Below, in pieces: positions 11,851 to 22,546 of a DNA stretch of 64,000 nucleotides. This DNA comes from Proteromonas lacertae. Its lineage: Eukaryota; Sar; Bigyra; Opalinata; Proteromonadidae. The stretch covers positions 18,043 to 82,042 of the forward strand of contig NGBS01001187.1 in the NCBI GenBank assembly GCA_002245135.1, in the 5' to 3' direction. Position numbers and translations under genes: made by a program. The first letter of the stretch is position 1, and every line of letters starts with the position of its first letter. The notes beneath the pieces were generated by a model. That model saw nothing but the letters and a program-made list of their open reading frames with translations, was not told the DNA's origin and did no database searches.

Positions 11851-14052
11851 TTATAGCAATTCTAAATTCTCGACATCAATATCATCAAAATTCAATACAT
11901 CATCTGGTTCTTCATCTAAATCTATTACTTCATCTTCTTCCTCATCATTCTCTTCATTTTCTTCATTATTATTACCATCATTCACTTCAGTTTCATCATT
12001 ATCAATAACACCAACATCTTCTAAAGCAATTTCAGTATTATCATTTTCATTCTCATTTTCTTCATTTATTAAAGGATTAGAATCAACAGAAAATCCACGA
12101 TTATGTAATTCCATCTTAGCAACACCACTTGCAGTTGTTGTTGTTGTTTTCTTCTTATTAACACTATTATTTGAAATAGTCCTGCCAATCGAACTAGCTT
12201 TCTTCACACTCAAATTCTTCTTCAAAGCAGCTTTGGGGGAATCTTCCACAGATTTTCTGGGTGTAGAATTTCCAACCTTCTTTTTGCTTGGTGGTAGTCT
12301 CTTTTTCGTATTTCCATTCTCACGAGGCGACATATTATTTGATCCACTCTTCTTTTTAGGAGTTAAACTTGGTGTATTGGTCATTGGACTTAATCTCATT
12401 GAACTATTTAATGATAGACGATTATTATTAGAAGCAGTCTTTTTAGCTTCTTTTAGACTTTCTTTTGCAACTCGTAATTGTTCATTTAAATAACCAACTT
12501 TTGCTAATAAATCATCTTTATCTTTCTGAAGGTTATCACATTTAGTTTGCATGATTTTCATACTTCTTTCAGTACTTTGGATTTCTTTATTTCTTTTAGC
12601 TTGTTCCTCTTTATATTTCAATAAATTCACTTGTAATTCATTATTTCTTAATTTCAAATCATCTGCTTCTTTTTTTACATTATCTACACTTTTCATTCTC
12701 ATTGCTTTTTGACCATTTATTAACTCTTCACTTTGTCTTAATTGCTCTTCTAATTCATTGATTTTTTTAGTTAAATTCTCTCTATCTTTCATTATACTGT
12801 CTATTTTATCTCTCAAGTCTTTATTCTCTTGATCAGCATTTCTAAATTGAACATTCTGTTTTGCTACACCCAAATTAATATTTTTAGCTCTTGTCGCAAA
12901 TTGTAATGTAGAATACGATTCGTCGTATTGTGCTTCCGTTGGACATAGTGTACAAAATAAAATAGTCTTTGCATTACCATTTAAACTATCTTTCAATATC
13001 ATTGTTAATTTACTATCACGATATGGAACATGTGGATTTTTCTTATCTAAAGCTTGCATAATATTACTTAAAGCACTTAATGATTTATTAATATTCTTAG
13101 CTTCTGTTAATCTATCTCCTTCTACACCAGTTTTTGCTATTCTTTCACTTCCAGCTAAATCAACCATATATAATTTACTCTGAGTTGTTTGTTTAGTTAC
13201 TTTATCGTATTGATCAATATAAAGTGTTAGAATACAATGGCTTCTACTACTTTCATCATTGGCATTAGTGGCTGCTGTTGTTCTTATTTCCATTCCTTTA
13301 TAAAACCATTCTCTTACACTGTTATTATCAGGGATTTCTATTTCATCACAATCTAACTTTATATCATCTCCACTCATGTTTATATGGACTTTTCTCTTGT
13401 CTTCTCCTTTTCCTAGTAAATCGTATACTTCTTCGTTATATATTTCAACCATAGATAACCTTACATTTGTATCAAAACTACTGGTACTGATGAATTCAAA
13501 TAATTTGGCGGTTAAACGGAAGATTAAACCTGGATGTTCTTTTGTACCAAACATTGTGTATGTTTTACCTGAACCTGTTTGACCATAGGCTATTATACTG
13601 ACATTAAATCCTTGCATGACACTTGCAGTCAAATGACTTAGTTGATCAAATACAGCTTCTTGTCCTACTGTTGGACCAAAGCATTGATCAAATGCAAAAG
13701 GTTTGAAACTGGCAGTTTTGATATTATGAAGGGAAAGACTTCCATTATCATACACTTCTAGAGATTGGGCGCCTGTATCTTCATTGGATGTTCGTATTAT
13801 TGGTCTTACTCTGACATATACCAGGATATTTCCTCGAAAAGATTGAAGATTTGATAGTAATTTACTGTTTTCTTGAACTACTAGTGCAAGACGATCACAC
13901 TGTTGCTCCAGAAGTTTCTTGGCATCTCCCTTAAACCTATCATGTATTTCAGTTGTATCAGCCCCATCTTCTCCATTGATAAGACTATTATAATTTTCTT
14001 CGAATATTTGATCAAACTCTTTTAATATCTCTTCTCTTGTCAATGCAGCCAT
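11851..14052 (-). CDS. Kinesin with kinesin-14-like motor near the N-terminus
   Basis: An intronless 733-residue kinesin. A short helical segment (residues 1-72) leads into the motor through LQSFRGNILVYVRVRP, the type of neck junction usual in kinesin-14. The motor (about 73-400) has an intact P-loop (AYGQTGSGKTYTM), switch I (NANDESSRSH) and switch II (VDLAGSER), and ends with ATRAKNINLG. A coiled coil (about 405-560) follows, then a basic Ser/Pro/Lys-rich region and a strongly acidic C-terminus ending DDIDVENLELL. Classical kinesin-14s carry the motor at the C-terminus; here the neck-like sequence lies before an N-terminal motor, as in some protist kinesins. It should be a microtubule motor, but direction and cargo cannot be read from sequence. 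Confidence 0.9.
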   Translation of the reverse strand: MAALTREEILKEFDQIFEENYNSLINGEDGADTTEIHDRFKGDAKKLLEQQCDRLALVVQENSKLLSNLQSFRGNILVYVRVRPIIRTSNEDTGAQSLEVYDNGSLSLHNIKTASFKPFAFDQCFGPTVGQEAVFDQLSHLTASVMQGFNVSIIAYGQTGSGKTYTMFGTKEHPGLIFRLTAKLFEFISTSSFDTNVRLSMVEIYNEEVYDLLGKGEDKRKVHINMSGDDIKLDCDEIEIPDNNSVREWFYKGMEIRTTAATNANDESSRSHCILTLYIDQYDKVTKQTTQSKLYMVDLAGSERIAKTGVEGDRLTEAKNINKSLSALSNIMQALDKKNPHVPYRDSKLTMILKDSLNGNAKTILFCTLCPTEAQYDESYSTLQFATRAKNINLGVAKQNVQFRNADQENKDLRDKIDSIMKDRENLTKKINELEEQLRQSEELINGQKAMRMKSVDNVKKEADDLKLRNNELQVNLLKYKEEQAKRNKEIQSTERSMKIMQTKCDNLQKDKDDLLAKVGYLNEQLRVAKESLKEAKKTASNNNRLSLNSSMRLSPMTNTPSLTPKKKSGSNNMSPRENGNTKKRLPPSKKKVGNSTPRKSVEDSPKAALKKNLSVKKASSIGRTISNNSVNKKKTTTTTASGVAKMELHNRGFSVDSNPLINEENENENDNTEIALEDVGVIDNDETEVNDGNNNEENEENDEEEDEVIDLDEEPDDVLNFDDIDVENLELL

Positions 14053-14234
14053 ATCAAAAAAATTAAATTTTTTTGATTGTTATTTTGTCAAATTTACATC
14101 TTTTGACATTTGCAGTGTAATTTGAAATTTTTATCTTCATCAAAAATTTAAATAGACTTTTATTTAGTGTTTATGAGTTGTATATATTTTCTAAAAGTGT
14201 CTAACAAAACAAAACAATTATTTGACACAGTTAT

Positions 14235-15189
14235 TTACATGTTATAGTCAATTCCAATCTGAAAATTAGTCTTTGTTGGTTCTAATGGTGATAAAATGAG
14301 TGACATATCAACACCAACCGTTAATCTGGGGTTGACACACACTTTATTACTGAGAATCCATTTCTTTGATAATATATTGTAATATACTTCACACTTCCAC
14401 TTCTCTGTGTTTAATGTAGATCCTATAATCAGTCCTGCATTACCAGTTATGTAATTATAACTGTCAACTTCATTTAGAAGTGTTTTACTAGCTACATTGA
14501 AATACAATTGTTTTGTAATAGGGATACATGTCATTGTGGTTAGTAATTGGTCAAAATAATTATAAATAAACTGAAAGTTGTAATTCTTTAAATATAATCC
14601 AAAATCTAATTTTGATAGTTTCAATGTACTATTTTCAAAAAAGTGTGAATTAACATTGATATTTGCTCCTAATACCATTGAATTGTCGTATGTGAAAGAA
14701 TTGTTTAAATAGAAATTACCTCTCAACATATCAACTATTGTTGTTATTTGATAATTTGGATATTGTTTTTTTATACATACTTTACATATATCTGATCGTT
14801 TATATGCTGAAAATCCTGTTTCTCCACTAATAAATAAATATTAATATCAATACTTCACTATAAAGTAAAATGGACTGTATGATTTTAGTTTTAAATTGTA
14901 ATTTAACCTTCCTTCACTATCAAATACTATTTTTTCTGAGGAATTTGATGATTTGTATTTATATTCAACAGCAAACAATTCAGTTTTATGATCTTCATCA
15001 AAGTATATTCTAGTACAGAGTGTCTAAATATAAAGCTAGCATGATTTTTATACTTTTCTTGTATGTTTGCTTAAATGTGAAGGATAAATCCTCTCTACAT
15101 ATCTCTGCAGTTTCTCTGTATCTAAACCAATAATATAAATGGATTTTTATACCATTATATCTATTCAATTCATCAAAAAACAAATTCAT
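14235..15189 (-). CDS. VDAC-type mitochondrial porin
   Basis: Four exons (15153-15189, 15054-15121, 14854-15023, 14235-14826) spliced across introns of 31, 30 and 27 nt give 288 residues, the usual VDAC length of about 280-290. The sequence is a run of alternating amphipathic strands with no long hydrophobic helix. The fragment GETGFSAYKRSD resembles the VDAC segment around G-FxSAYxR-G, and the C-terminus (PRLTVGVDMSLILSPLEPT, then FQIGIDYNM) fits the last strands and beta-signal of Porin_3 proteins. It would form the metabolite channel of the mitochondrial outer membrane. Overall divergence is high, so Tom40 (same fold) is a weaker alternative. It lies next to the phosphate carrier gene. Confidence 0.7.
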
Positions 15190-15315
15190 TTAGTCAAACC
15201 AATCTCAAAAAGCTTGTTTCAAAATAAATTTTCATTTTCTTTATTTTTTTATACTAAACACACACACAGACAATATAACATAAGTCATGATAATGGTTAA
15301 AACTTAATCAATAAT

Positions 15316-16319
15316 TTAATGACCTCCAGTTGTTCCTAAACCACAAGCAGTCTTGAAAGTATCATAGATCCACCATTGGAAGGCTGTAAGTGTACCAATC
15401 ATGAAAATACGAGCTACTAAACCAGACCATAAACCTTTCCAACCTAATTGTTTACATACAACACCAATTGAAGTTCCTGGGTTCTTATTAAGAACTGATA
15501 CAATAACATCAGCTGGGTGACTAACAATAGCGCAGAAAATACCTGCAATATAACCAGATAAGAAGGTAACACCTAATTGGAATGGTTTACTGTAATTGCT
15601 CTTACCCTTTGTAAATACGTATTTGTAGAATAATTCGACTGTACTTTCGAATACAGTGAACTTCATCATTGTGTATGGGATTTGTCTGAACCATAATGGA
15701 ACTAAACCTTTGTATAAACCGTTCATGCCTTCAGCAGATTTGATCTTAGTCCATCCTTCACCTAATTTGGTTGGGAAGTTGGCCTCTGGTGGAGCAGTTT
15801 GCATACGTACTTTGATAGCTTCAAATGGACATAAGAATACATCAGCACAGAATTCAGCTGAGAATGAAGCACATAAGTATAACAATGTTCTGTGACGGTA
15901 TGCTGTTTCTTCACCTACCATCTTTGAGTATAAATCCTTGAAAATTTCATAGAAACCAAATTTGAAACATCCTTGACAGGCATAACCACAAAATGTTGGG
16001 AAGAAACCTAAATATAAACCTCCTCTTGGTCCAAAACCTTTTGTTTTGCCAATAACTTTGAAACCATCGAAGATACCCTTGTATTTTCCTGGATTAGCTT
16101 GAATGTTACATTTAACTAAATCAAGGGGTGTAATAGCACTGTGAGTAGTACCACATGCGATAATACCACCAAGCATACATTTAAGGTAGTAGGAAATGTT
16201 ATGTGGGATTGGCTTATCAGCATTAGCAGCGGCAAACATTTTTTGTTGCCTAGGAGATAATACTAAATAGAATACTTTAATGGACTCAAACCTGCAGCAG
16301 AATAGAGATAGGCACACAT
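15316..16319 (-). CDS. Mitochondrial phosphate carrier (SLC25A3/PIC type)
   Basis: Two exons (16292-16319, 15316-16262) give 324 residues with three repeats of the mitochondrial carrier fold. The first repeat has PLDLVKCNIQANPGKYKG, nearly diagnostic of the phosphate carrier, followed by GYACQGCFKFGFYEIFK. The second has PFEAIKVRMQ and the third HPADVIVSVL, the carrier signatures at the ends of odd-numbered helices. It imports phosphate with a proton into the mitochondrial matrix for ATP synthesis. Without the 29-nt intron a shorter protein could start at MFAAANADKP inside exon 2; the spliced start adds about 16 residues. Codons here are richer in G/C third positions than in neighbours, as expected for a highly expressed gene. 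Confidence 0.93.
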
Positions 16320-16774
16320 TATAGAAATGACAGTTTCTAAGGTCAAAAAATGCTTCAATATGGTTGGACAGATTTTTTTTTGATTTTTGGGATTATGTAA
16401 TCTCCAAATAAGGATATAAATCAACATAATGCAGCATTATGATGTTGATACACCTGGTTATGATATAAAATGGATGATAGTTTCGAATCATTGAAACGTC
16501 ATTTATACCAAACAGCATAAAAAATTAAGACTCTACTTAAATCAATGATTATTATCATTAAGATAGATTTAGATATTTATTTTCACTCGAACACTTCAAA
16601 ATTGCAACATCAAGTCCTCTTCTATTTTTTCTCCCAATAATCGACTATTCAGACTAATATATATAAACACTCCCTTTCTATAACAAATATAGTCTTGCTA
16701 TTAAAATTGAATAGATGAAACGGATATAATTGTTTTTTCTTTTTATTTCTTTTTTGAAATACTCACTAAATAAA
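16320..16774. other. Intergenic region between phosphate carrier and LRR gene
   Basis: About 455 bases of AT-rich sequence between two divergently transcribed genes, presumably holding both promoters. I see no coding exon, RNA gene or long repeat. Confidence 0.5.
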
Positions 16775-18346
16775 ATGGGAAACATCGTAGATATGAATAT
16801 ATGCGGTATAAATCAGTATTATGAGTCTGATGAAGACAAATTCAAATACTTTGTTAAAGGCAAAAGTATATTCGTTTATTTTATCTTTAGGATGTGATTC
16901 AAACTTGGATTTTATAATAAAATACTGGATCAAATGTGATCATAACCGATTATACTATGCTGAAGATTTAATAGCACAAAATGAATGTAAGTCTTGCTTT
17001 TCTAATCTCATTAGATTTAATTGAGCAACTCGTGAAACTGTTCGTTTCTACAAGAAACTGTAATATATTCAGACTTCTAGTAAGGTTAAGTGTAAAAAGT
17101 GATTCAATTAAACATATAATCACTCAGAACATAGGCTCACCTACTACACAGTTATATTTGAAGTTAATGAATGGAATAAAGGATTTATATACAATTGATC
17201 TCTCCAGTATACTAAATTAATATATTAATTTCTATGTTTTAATAGGTAAATGTCTTAATTCAAAAGATCTTAATATTATTGGTGAAACAATGCAATGTAC
17301 AGAGAATATAGAGACTTTAAAGATAGGAAGTAACAAATATGATACTGATGCTTTCAAATTGTTTTGTAGAAGTCTATACTATTTACCACGTCTGCATATT
17401 TTATCAATAGAAGACAGTAATATCAATGATTCTGCATTTCAATATTTCTGTCGTTATTTGTTCTTTATTCCAGATTTGAGAGAATTATATATTGGTAAGA
17501 ATAAAATAAGTGATAATGGATTATTGTGCTTTTCATATGTAATGAAAGGAATTCAGAAGTTGAAATTACTCAATATTGGATGTATACTATATTATTATTA
17601 TTTATATTTTATTAGATAATAATCTAATAACTGAAAGAGGAATCAAATATATATCAAACCAAATTGACAAAATTGATAAAATTGAATCACTGTCTTTTTC
17701 AGGTATAAAGATAAATATGTTTGGAGTTTATAATTTCTTTAATAAATTAAATCTTGTGAATAATAATATACAAGTATTATTTCTCAATAGTATATATATA
17801 TATATTATTATTATATTTAATATATGTTTAGATTGTTATTTATGTGAAAATAAAAGTGTAAAATATCTGTCAAATCAACTATTTAAATTACCTCTCTTAA
17901 CAGAATTAGAATTACAGTGTAATAAAATTGGTAAAGATGATATTAAAGATCTTGCAGAATCACTAAAATGTTTTTCTAATTTGAAATTATTAGATTTATA
18001 CTGCAACAAATTAAACTCTTATTGTGTTGAAGTATTATGTAATGTTGCATTTAAGAATATGCCTTTTTTAGAGTCTTTAAGTTTAGGAGAAAATAGGATA
18101 TGTAAAAGTGGAGTTGTTATTTTAGGGGAGAGTTTGAAATATTTAACTAATTTAAAAGTATTAGATATACAATCAAATAATATACCTTTAAGTGGACTTG
18201 AATCGTTCTGTGATAAACTCTTTTATACTTCTAAATTAGAAGTTTTGGATTTAGGCAATAATGATTTTAATGGAGATGGAATTGGTTGTATCAAACAGAG
18301 AATAGAAAATTCTTTAGGGAAAAAAAGAATTGAAGTGTATTTTTGA
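16775..18346 (+). CDS. Leucine-rich repeat protein (ribonuclease-inhibitor type)
   Basis: Six exons (16775-16865, 16891-16986, 17015-17206, 17246-17581, 17616-17789, 17832-18346) give 467 residues; all five introns (25-42 nt) are phase 1. An N-terminal region of about 125 residues begins MGNIVDMNICG and has no named domain. It is followed by RI-type LRRs of about 28 residues with the pattern LxxLxLxxNxIxxxG, for example LKLLDLYCNKLNS and LKVLDIQSNNIPLSGL. Internal LRR exons are multiples of three and begin at the conserved Asn of a repeat. There is no signal peptide or membrane helix. The protein probably binds a partner through its LRR surface. It stands next to two pseudokinase-LRR genes with the same repeat type and exon plan, so they likely share origin or function. 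Confidence 0.85.
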
Positions 18347-18440
18347 TTTTTATATAACATAAATTAATTTTTAATTTTTTGTTGTTGATGTGTGTTTTGT
18401 ATTTATTTATCAAAAATATAAACAAATTTATATATTTTTT

Positions 18441-20613
18441 TTATCTCACATTCATTAAATTATACAATAAATCTCTATCACGATGATTATAGGTTATTTT
18501 TAATGATGTTCTCTTTTTAAAGGATGTGTATTCTTCAGTTTCTTTAATACATTCTATATATTAATAAAATATAGAAGTAATAAATACCTGAAATGATTAA
18601 ATGTTGTAAAGATTTTATTCTATCGATTTTATTCAAAAGAAGATTGGTAGTCTTTTTATCATATTTTATATTACTTAAGTCCAACTCATGCAGAGAAGAA
18701 TATTCATCAAAATGTTCAGTATATTCTACCATACCATCATATGTTAGTTCATTACCTATTATTATATTATTACAGCGTATTCCTATACCAGAAACGTCAA
18801 TAAATTCAAGATTTGGCAATAGTTTAATATTTTTGATATATCCCCTGAATGAATCATCATCTAATCCTGTAGCTATTTATGAATTAAAATGAATAAAAAG
18901 CTATACATCCCATTGATAGAGCTTTTAAACCATGCAATATACTCAATTTACGAAAAAAATAAAGAATCGCTGATTTATGAATTGGATTAGCTATATATAT
19001 TATTAATATATTCATGTAATAAAATACATCTTATATTCAATTCTTTCAAATCCTTCAAATAATTAAATTTATCACTCAAATACATAATACCCTCATCACA
19101 TGTATTACTACCTATAATTATTTTTAAATCTTTATTTCATACTTTCAATATCTAATATCTGTAAATGTTGAATGACTTGAATATTATCGCAGATATACTT
19201 ACATCCTGCATCAGATATTTTTTGACGACACAAATTCAACACATAATTCTTTCGAATAGATTGCAGCAAAATACTATCAATTCCATATTCTTTTAATGTA
19301 CATTTTTCGAATTTTTCGTATAGATCAAACTCTTGAGACATTGTGTATTTATTATCATATGAATTATCTTCCCATAGCATATTTAAGCAGAAAAATAAAG
19401 CTCTACTATTTTTATATTTGATATAGTCACATATAACGGATTTCTTAAGAACTAATAAATAATAACATATAATATAATATATACATTTATGATGTAAAAT
19501 ATCATTGATATTGTTTTTCTCAAATTTAAAATCATTACCTATAAATAAACACACATTAACATCTTTCATAACTGATTGATTCATTTTTTGTTTAATTTTA
19601 TTTATTTCACTTAAAGCTTCTTCAATATTAGGTCTACTGTATGGAAATTCTGATATTAATTTCATCATTAATTTATAATAACTATGATTTTTATCCACTT
19701 CATTATTAATTCTTCCATTTAATACCATTAACTTTGCTTCATTCCTATTCTTACCAATGAACAAATGTTTTCCAGTTATAATATAATGTAATAAACATCC
19801 CAAACTAAACATATCTGTTGAATGATTATATTCTTTACCACATAACATTTCTGGACTTTTATATTCATATAAAGTATCATTTTCATCATCATCATCTTCA
19901 TAATTATTGATAATATATTTACAATAATCCGTCATTAAAAAACTTCCATTATTATTATCAACAAGAATATTGGATGGTTTTATATTTCCATGATATATGT
20001 TGTATTTTGATAAATATTTTAAATTATTACAAATGTCAGTTATTATACTATAAACAATATCATTTTTATTAGATTCTGTGTCTTGTAGAAATGATGGAAT
20101 TAATGTCTCAATTGAACCACATTCATAATATGGTATTATTAAATACATTCTATTTGATTTGTCAAAATATTCACTCTTCATTGGTATAATTGACTGAATG
20201 TAGGTTGATACAATACTCACACACTCATTCTACAAATATATAAATATCATTATTATGCATACATAAAATGATATGCTTTTATAGGATGATTTACATTCGA
20301 TTGATTTTATAACTAATGGATTTTTATAATAAAACATATTAATCATCCAACTTCTTGAATTTTTAGATTTTTTCAATTCTCTTAATATCTATATAAAGAA
20401 TTTAACTAATTTATCTCATACTTTGAACTGTGAACTTCTAATTTCAATATTCTATAATCAATTGTTAATATATTATTTTAATACATCTTTCATTTCATCC
20501 AATACTTCTAACACTCTCAAAATCCTTTTTTCTTCTTTTTTGTATTTATCACTTTCTAAATTTGTAAACAGGGAAGGTATAATTGAGGATTTCTTGATGT
20601 GACAATTTCCCAT
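18441..20613 (-). CDS. Pseudokinase-LRR protein (complete copy 1)
   Basis: Eight exons join with consistent phases into 645 residues: 20485-20613, 20422-20451, 20263-20388, 19143-20229, 19028-19111, 18907-18990, 18588-18872, 18441-18553. Residues about 65-310 have a protein kinase fold with a beta-3 Lys (VIKSIE, K81). The catalytic loop reads YHGNIKPSNILVD (H175-G176-N177) instead of HRD, so the catalytic Asp is lost. The metal-binding motif is TDYC instead of DFG, and SPEMLCGKEY matches the APE segment. The C-terminal half is RI-type LRR; two exons are exactly 84 nt, one 28-residue repeat each. It is probably catalytically weak or dead and may act as a regulated scaffold. No membrane anchor is present. 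It is head-to-head, 81 bp apart, with a truncated relative. Confidence 0.8.
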
Positions 20614-20694
20614 TGATTATTTCTTCTTTTTTAATTTCAGTTACAACATTTTTTAAAACGGCTAAAATATTGAAACATCAAACAAGTTTGAGAA

Positions 20695-21181
20695 ATGTTT
20701 TGCTTAAAATCTTTCATAGATGATGTTATACCGTCAATATTACCATCTGATGCAATAGTATTTTAGTTGAATTATTTTTGTAGATAAAAGAGAGAGTAGA
20801 AAAGAGTGTTAGTGAAGTAGGTTTAGTTGTAGAACATAAAAATGATATAAAGATGATGAAAATTGTAGATGTATCAGTGATAAAAGAAGAGAAGATGTTA
20901 TATTATTTAGAAATGGTCACGTTTGCTGCAAATAGTAGTTTGTCCTTTTTCCTTCCTTCCAAAGTATTTCAAATTAATAATTATGGTGGATGTATGACAA
21001 TAACAAGATATTATTATTTGAATGATTTAGAAGAGATACTTCCGAATAAATGCTTTACAAGTGATGATATTGGAAATATAATATGTTTATTATATGATAT
21101 ATTGATGATATTGAGTGAAAATGAAATAGTGGTAAATAATCTGAAGAGTAGTAACGTAATATATGAAGAGAACCATGTAAA
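20695..21181 (+). pseudogene. Truncated pseudokinase-LRR gene (copy 2), cut at the catalytic loop
   Basis: Exon 20695-20757 begins MFCLKSFIDDVIPSIL and joins across a 26-nt intron to an exon starting at 20784. The protein is clearly related to the kinase part of the gene at 25995: YYYLNDLEEILPNKCFTSDD against KYYENDLEEIIQSQTLSSDS, then [15 protein letters not shown] against VVGNLKSSNVVYVEN. Immediately after this catalytic-loop region, at about 21178, the sequence changes to the middle of an HSP70 gene in a different frame, so the kinase reading closes at a TAG within a few codons. The copy therefore lacks its C-lobe and all LRRs. It is either a rearranged pseudogene or an assembly join. Confidence 0.75.
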
Positions 21182-22015
21182 AGCATTAATCCAAATGAAG
21201 CTGTAGCTTATGGTGCAACAGTACAAGCTGCTATTTTAACTGGTGCTGATAAAGGTGGAAAATTAGATGAATTGTTATTATTGGATGTAACTCCATTAAG
21301 TTTAGGTTTAGAAACAGCTGGTGGTGTAATGACTGTATTGATTAAGAGAAATACCACAATTCCAGTTAAGAAAACTCAAGTATTTAGTACTTACAGTGAT
21401 AATCAACCAGGTGTATTGATTCAAGTATTTGAAGGTGAAAGATCAATGACAAGAGATAATAACTTATTAGGTAAGTTCCAGTTAGATGGAATTCCACCAA
21501 TGCCAAGAGGTGTTCCACAAATTGAAGTAACTTATGATATTGATGCAAATGGTATTTTGAATGTAAGTGCTGTAGAAAAGAGTACTGGTAAAGCTAATAA
21601 GATTACCATTACAAATGATAAAGGTCGTCTTACACCTGAAGAAATTGAAAGAATGGTTGCTGAAGCTGAGAAATTCAAAGCTGAAGATGATAGAAATAAA
21701 GAACGTGTAGAATCCAAGAATCAATTAGAAAACTATGCTTTCAGTGTAAAGAACAGTGTTCGTGAAGAAGCTGTAGCTAATAAATTAGGTGAAAATGATA
21801 AGAAAGCTGTAGAAGATGCTGCTGAAGCTGCAATTAGTTGGTTAGACAGTCATCCAAATGCTGAGAAAGAAGAATATGAAGAACAGTTGAAGATATTAGA
21901 AAATAAAGTAATGCCAATAATGAGTAAGTTAGGTGGTGGTGCAGGAGGTATGCCAGCTGGTGCTGCTCCAAGTGGTGGAAGTGCTCAAGGTCCACATATT
22001 GAAGAAGTTGATTAA
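21179..22015 (+). pseudogene. 3' half of a cytosolic HSP70 gene, 5' truncated
   Basis: From [20 protein letters not shown] to the C-terminal EEVD, this encodes about 278 residues matching roughly residue 365 to the end of cytosolic HSP70. It includes the linker ([11 protein letters not shown]), the whole substrate-binding beta domain, the lid, and a GGAGG-rich tail ending HIEEVD, the TPR co-chaperone docking motif. The whole ATPase domain is missing, and no start codon or promoter of its own is evident. The upstream kinase frame runs into it out of frame. Codon use is more conservative than the flanking genes, as expected for a piece of a highly expressed gene. The fragment is intact to its stop, so the rearrangement is young or is an assembly artefact. 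Confidence 0.85.
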
Positions 22016-22122
22016 ATTTAAAGATTTTGTTTAATGTTAAATATTTATGTTTTTGATTTGGGATATTTATCTTTCAATTATATTAAATAGAAGATATTTG
22101 CTCTAATTTTGCTTAAATAAGA

Positions 22123-22348
22123 ATGAAAAAAGAGCTAAACAATTTGGATGATGATTTAGATGGTGATGAATCTCTATTAATGCAAATATCATCTTGTATT
22201 TCTCTTATTTTACTGATTTTTCATAGATTTCTTTTATTCTCTGGGAATTGTAGCTGGTGGTAAATGTATGGTTTTATTATTCAAATATTGTGGGTATAAT
22301 CCAATAATTCCTAGGATTATACATTTTCTATCATTTAAGATGTTATAA
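22123..22348 (+). CDS. Small putative membrane protein, 64 residues
   Basis: Exons 22123-22195 and 22227-22348 across a 31-nt intron with GTATTT...CATAG ends. The N-terminus is acidic (NNLDDDLDGDES) and the rest hydrophobic, including SLGIVAGGKCMVLLFKYCG, which could span a membrane. I recognise no family. Support is limited to the open spliced frame and a good intron; it may be a gene remnant, since fragments of other genes flank it. Confidence 0.35.
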
Positions 22349-22546
22349 TTGTTTTAATATGTTATATATTATTATTAAAGTTAATATATTAGTTGTAAGA
22401 ATTTTTATTGGTAAATGACTGTTAATTCAACAATTTATGAAAACACATATTTCATTGAGTGTACTAGTTGTAATTAGCTTATGTAAATATTTTTATTCAC
22501 ATGAGCATTCTAAAAATGGATAAGAATAGTAAATAGTAGAAATTAT

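Noticed and set aside
21179-22015. A functional short HSP70 or a kinase-HSP70 fusion protein
   Set aside because: The ATPase domain is missing, there is no own start, and the kinase frame enters HSP70 out of frame and stops at once.
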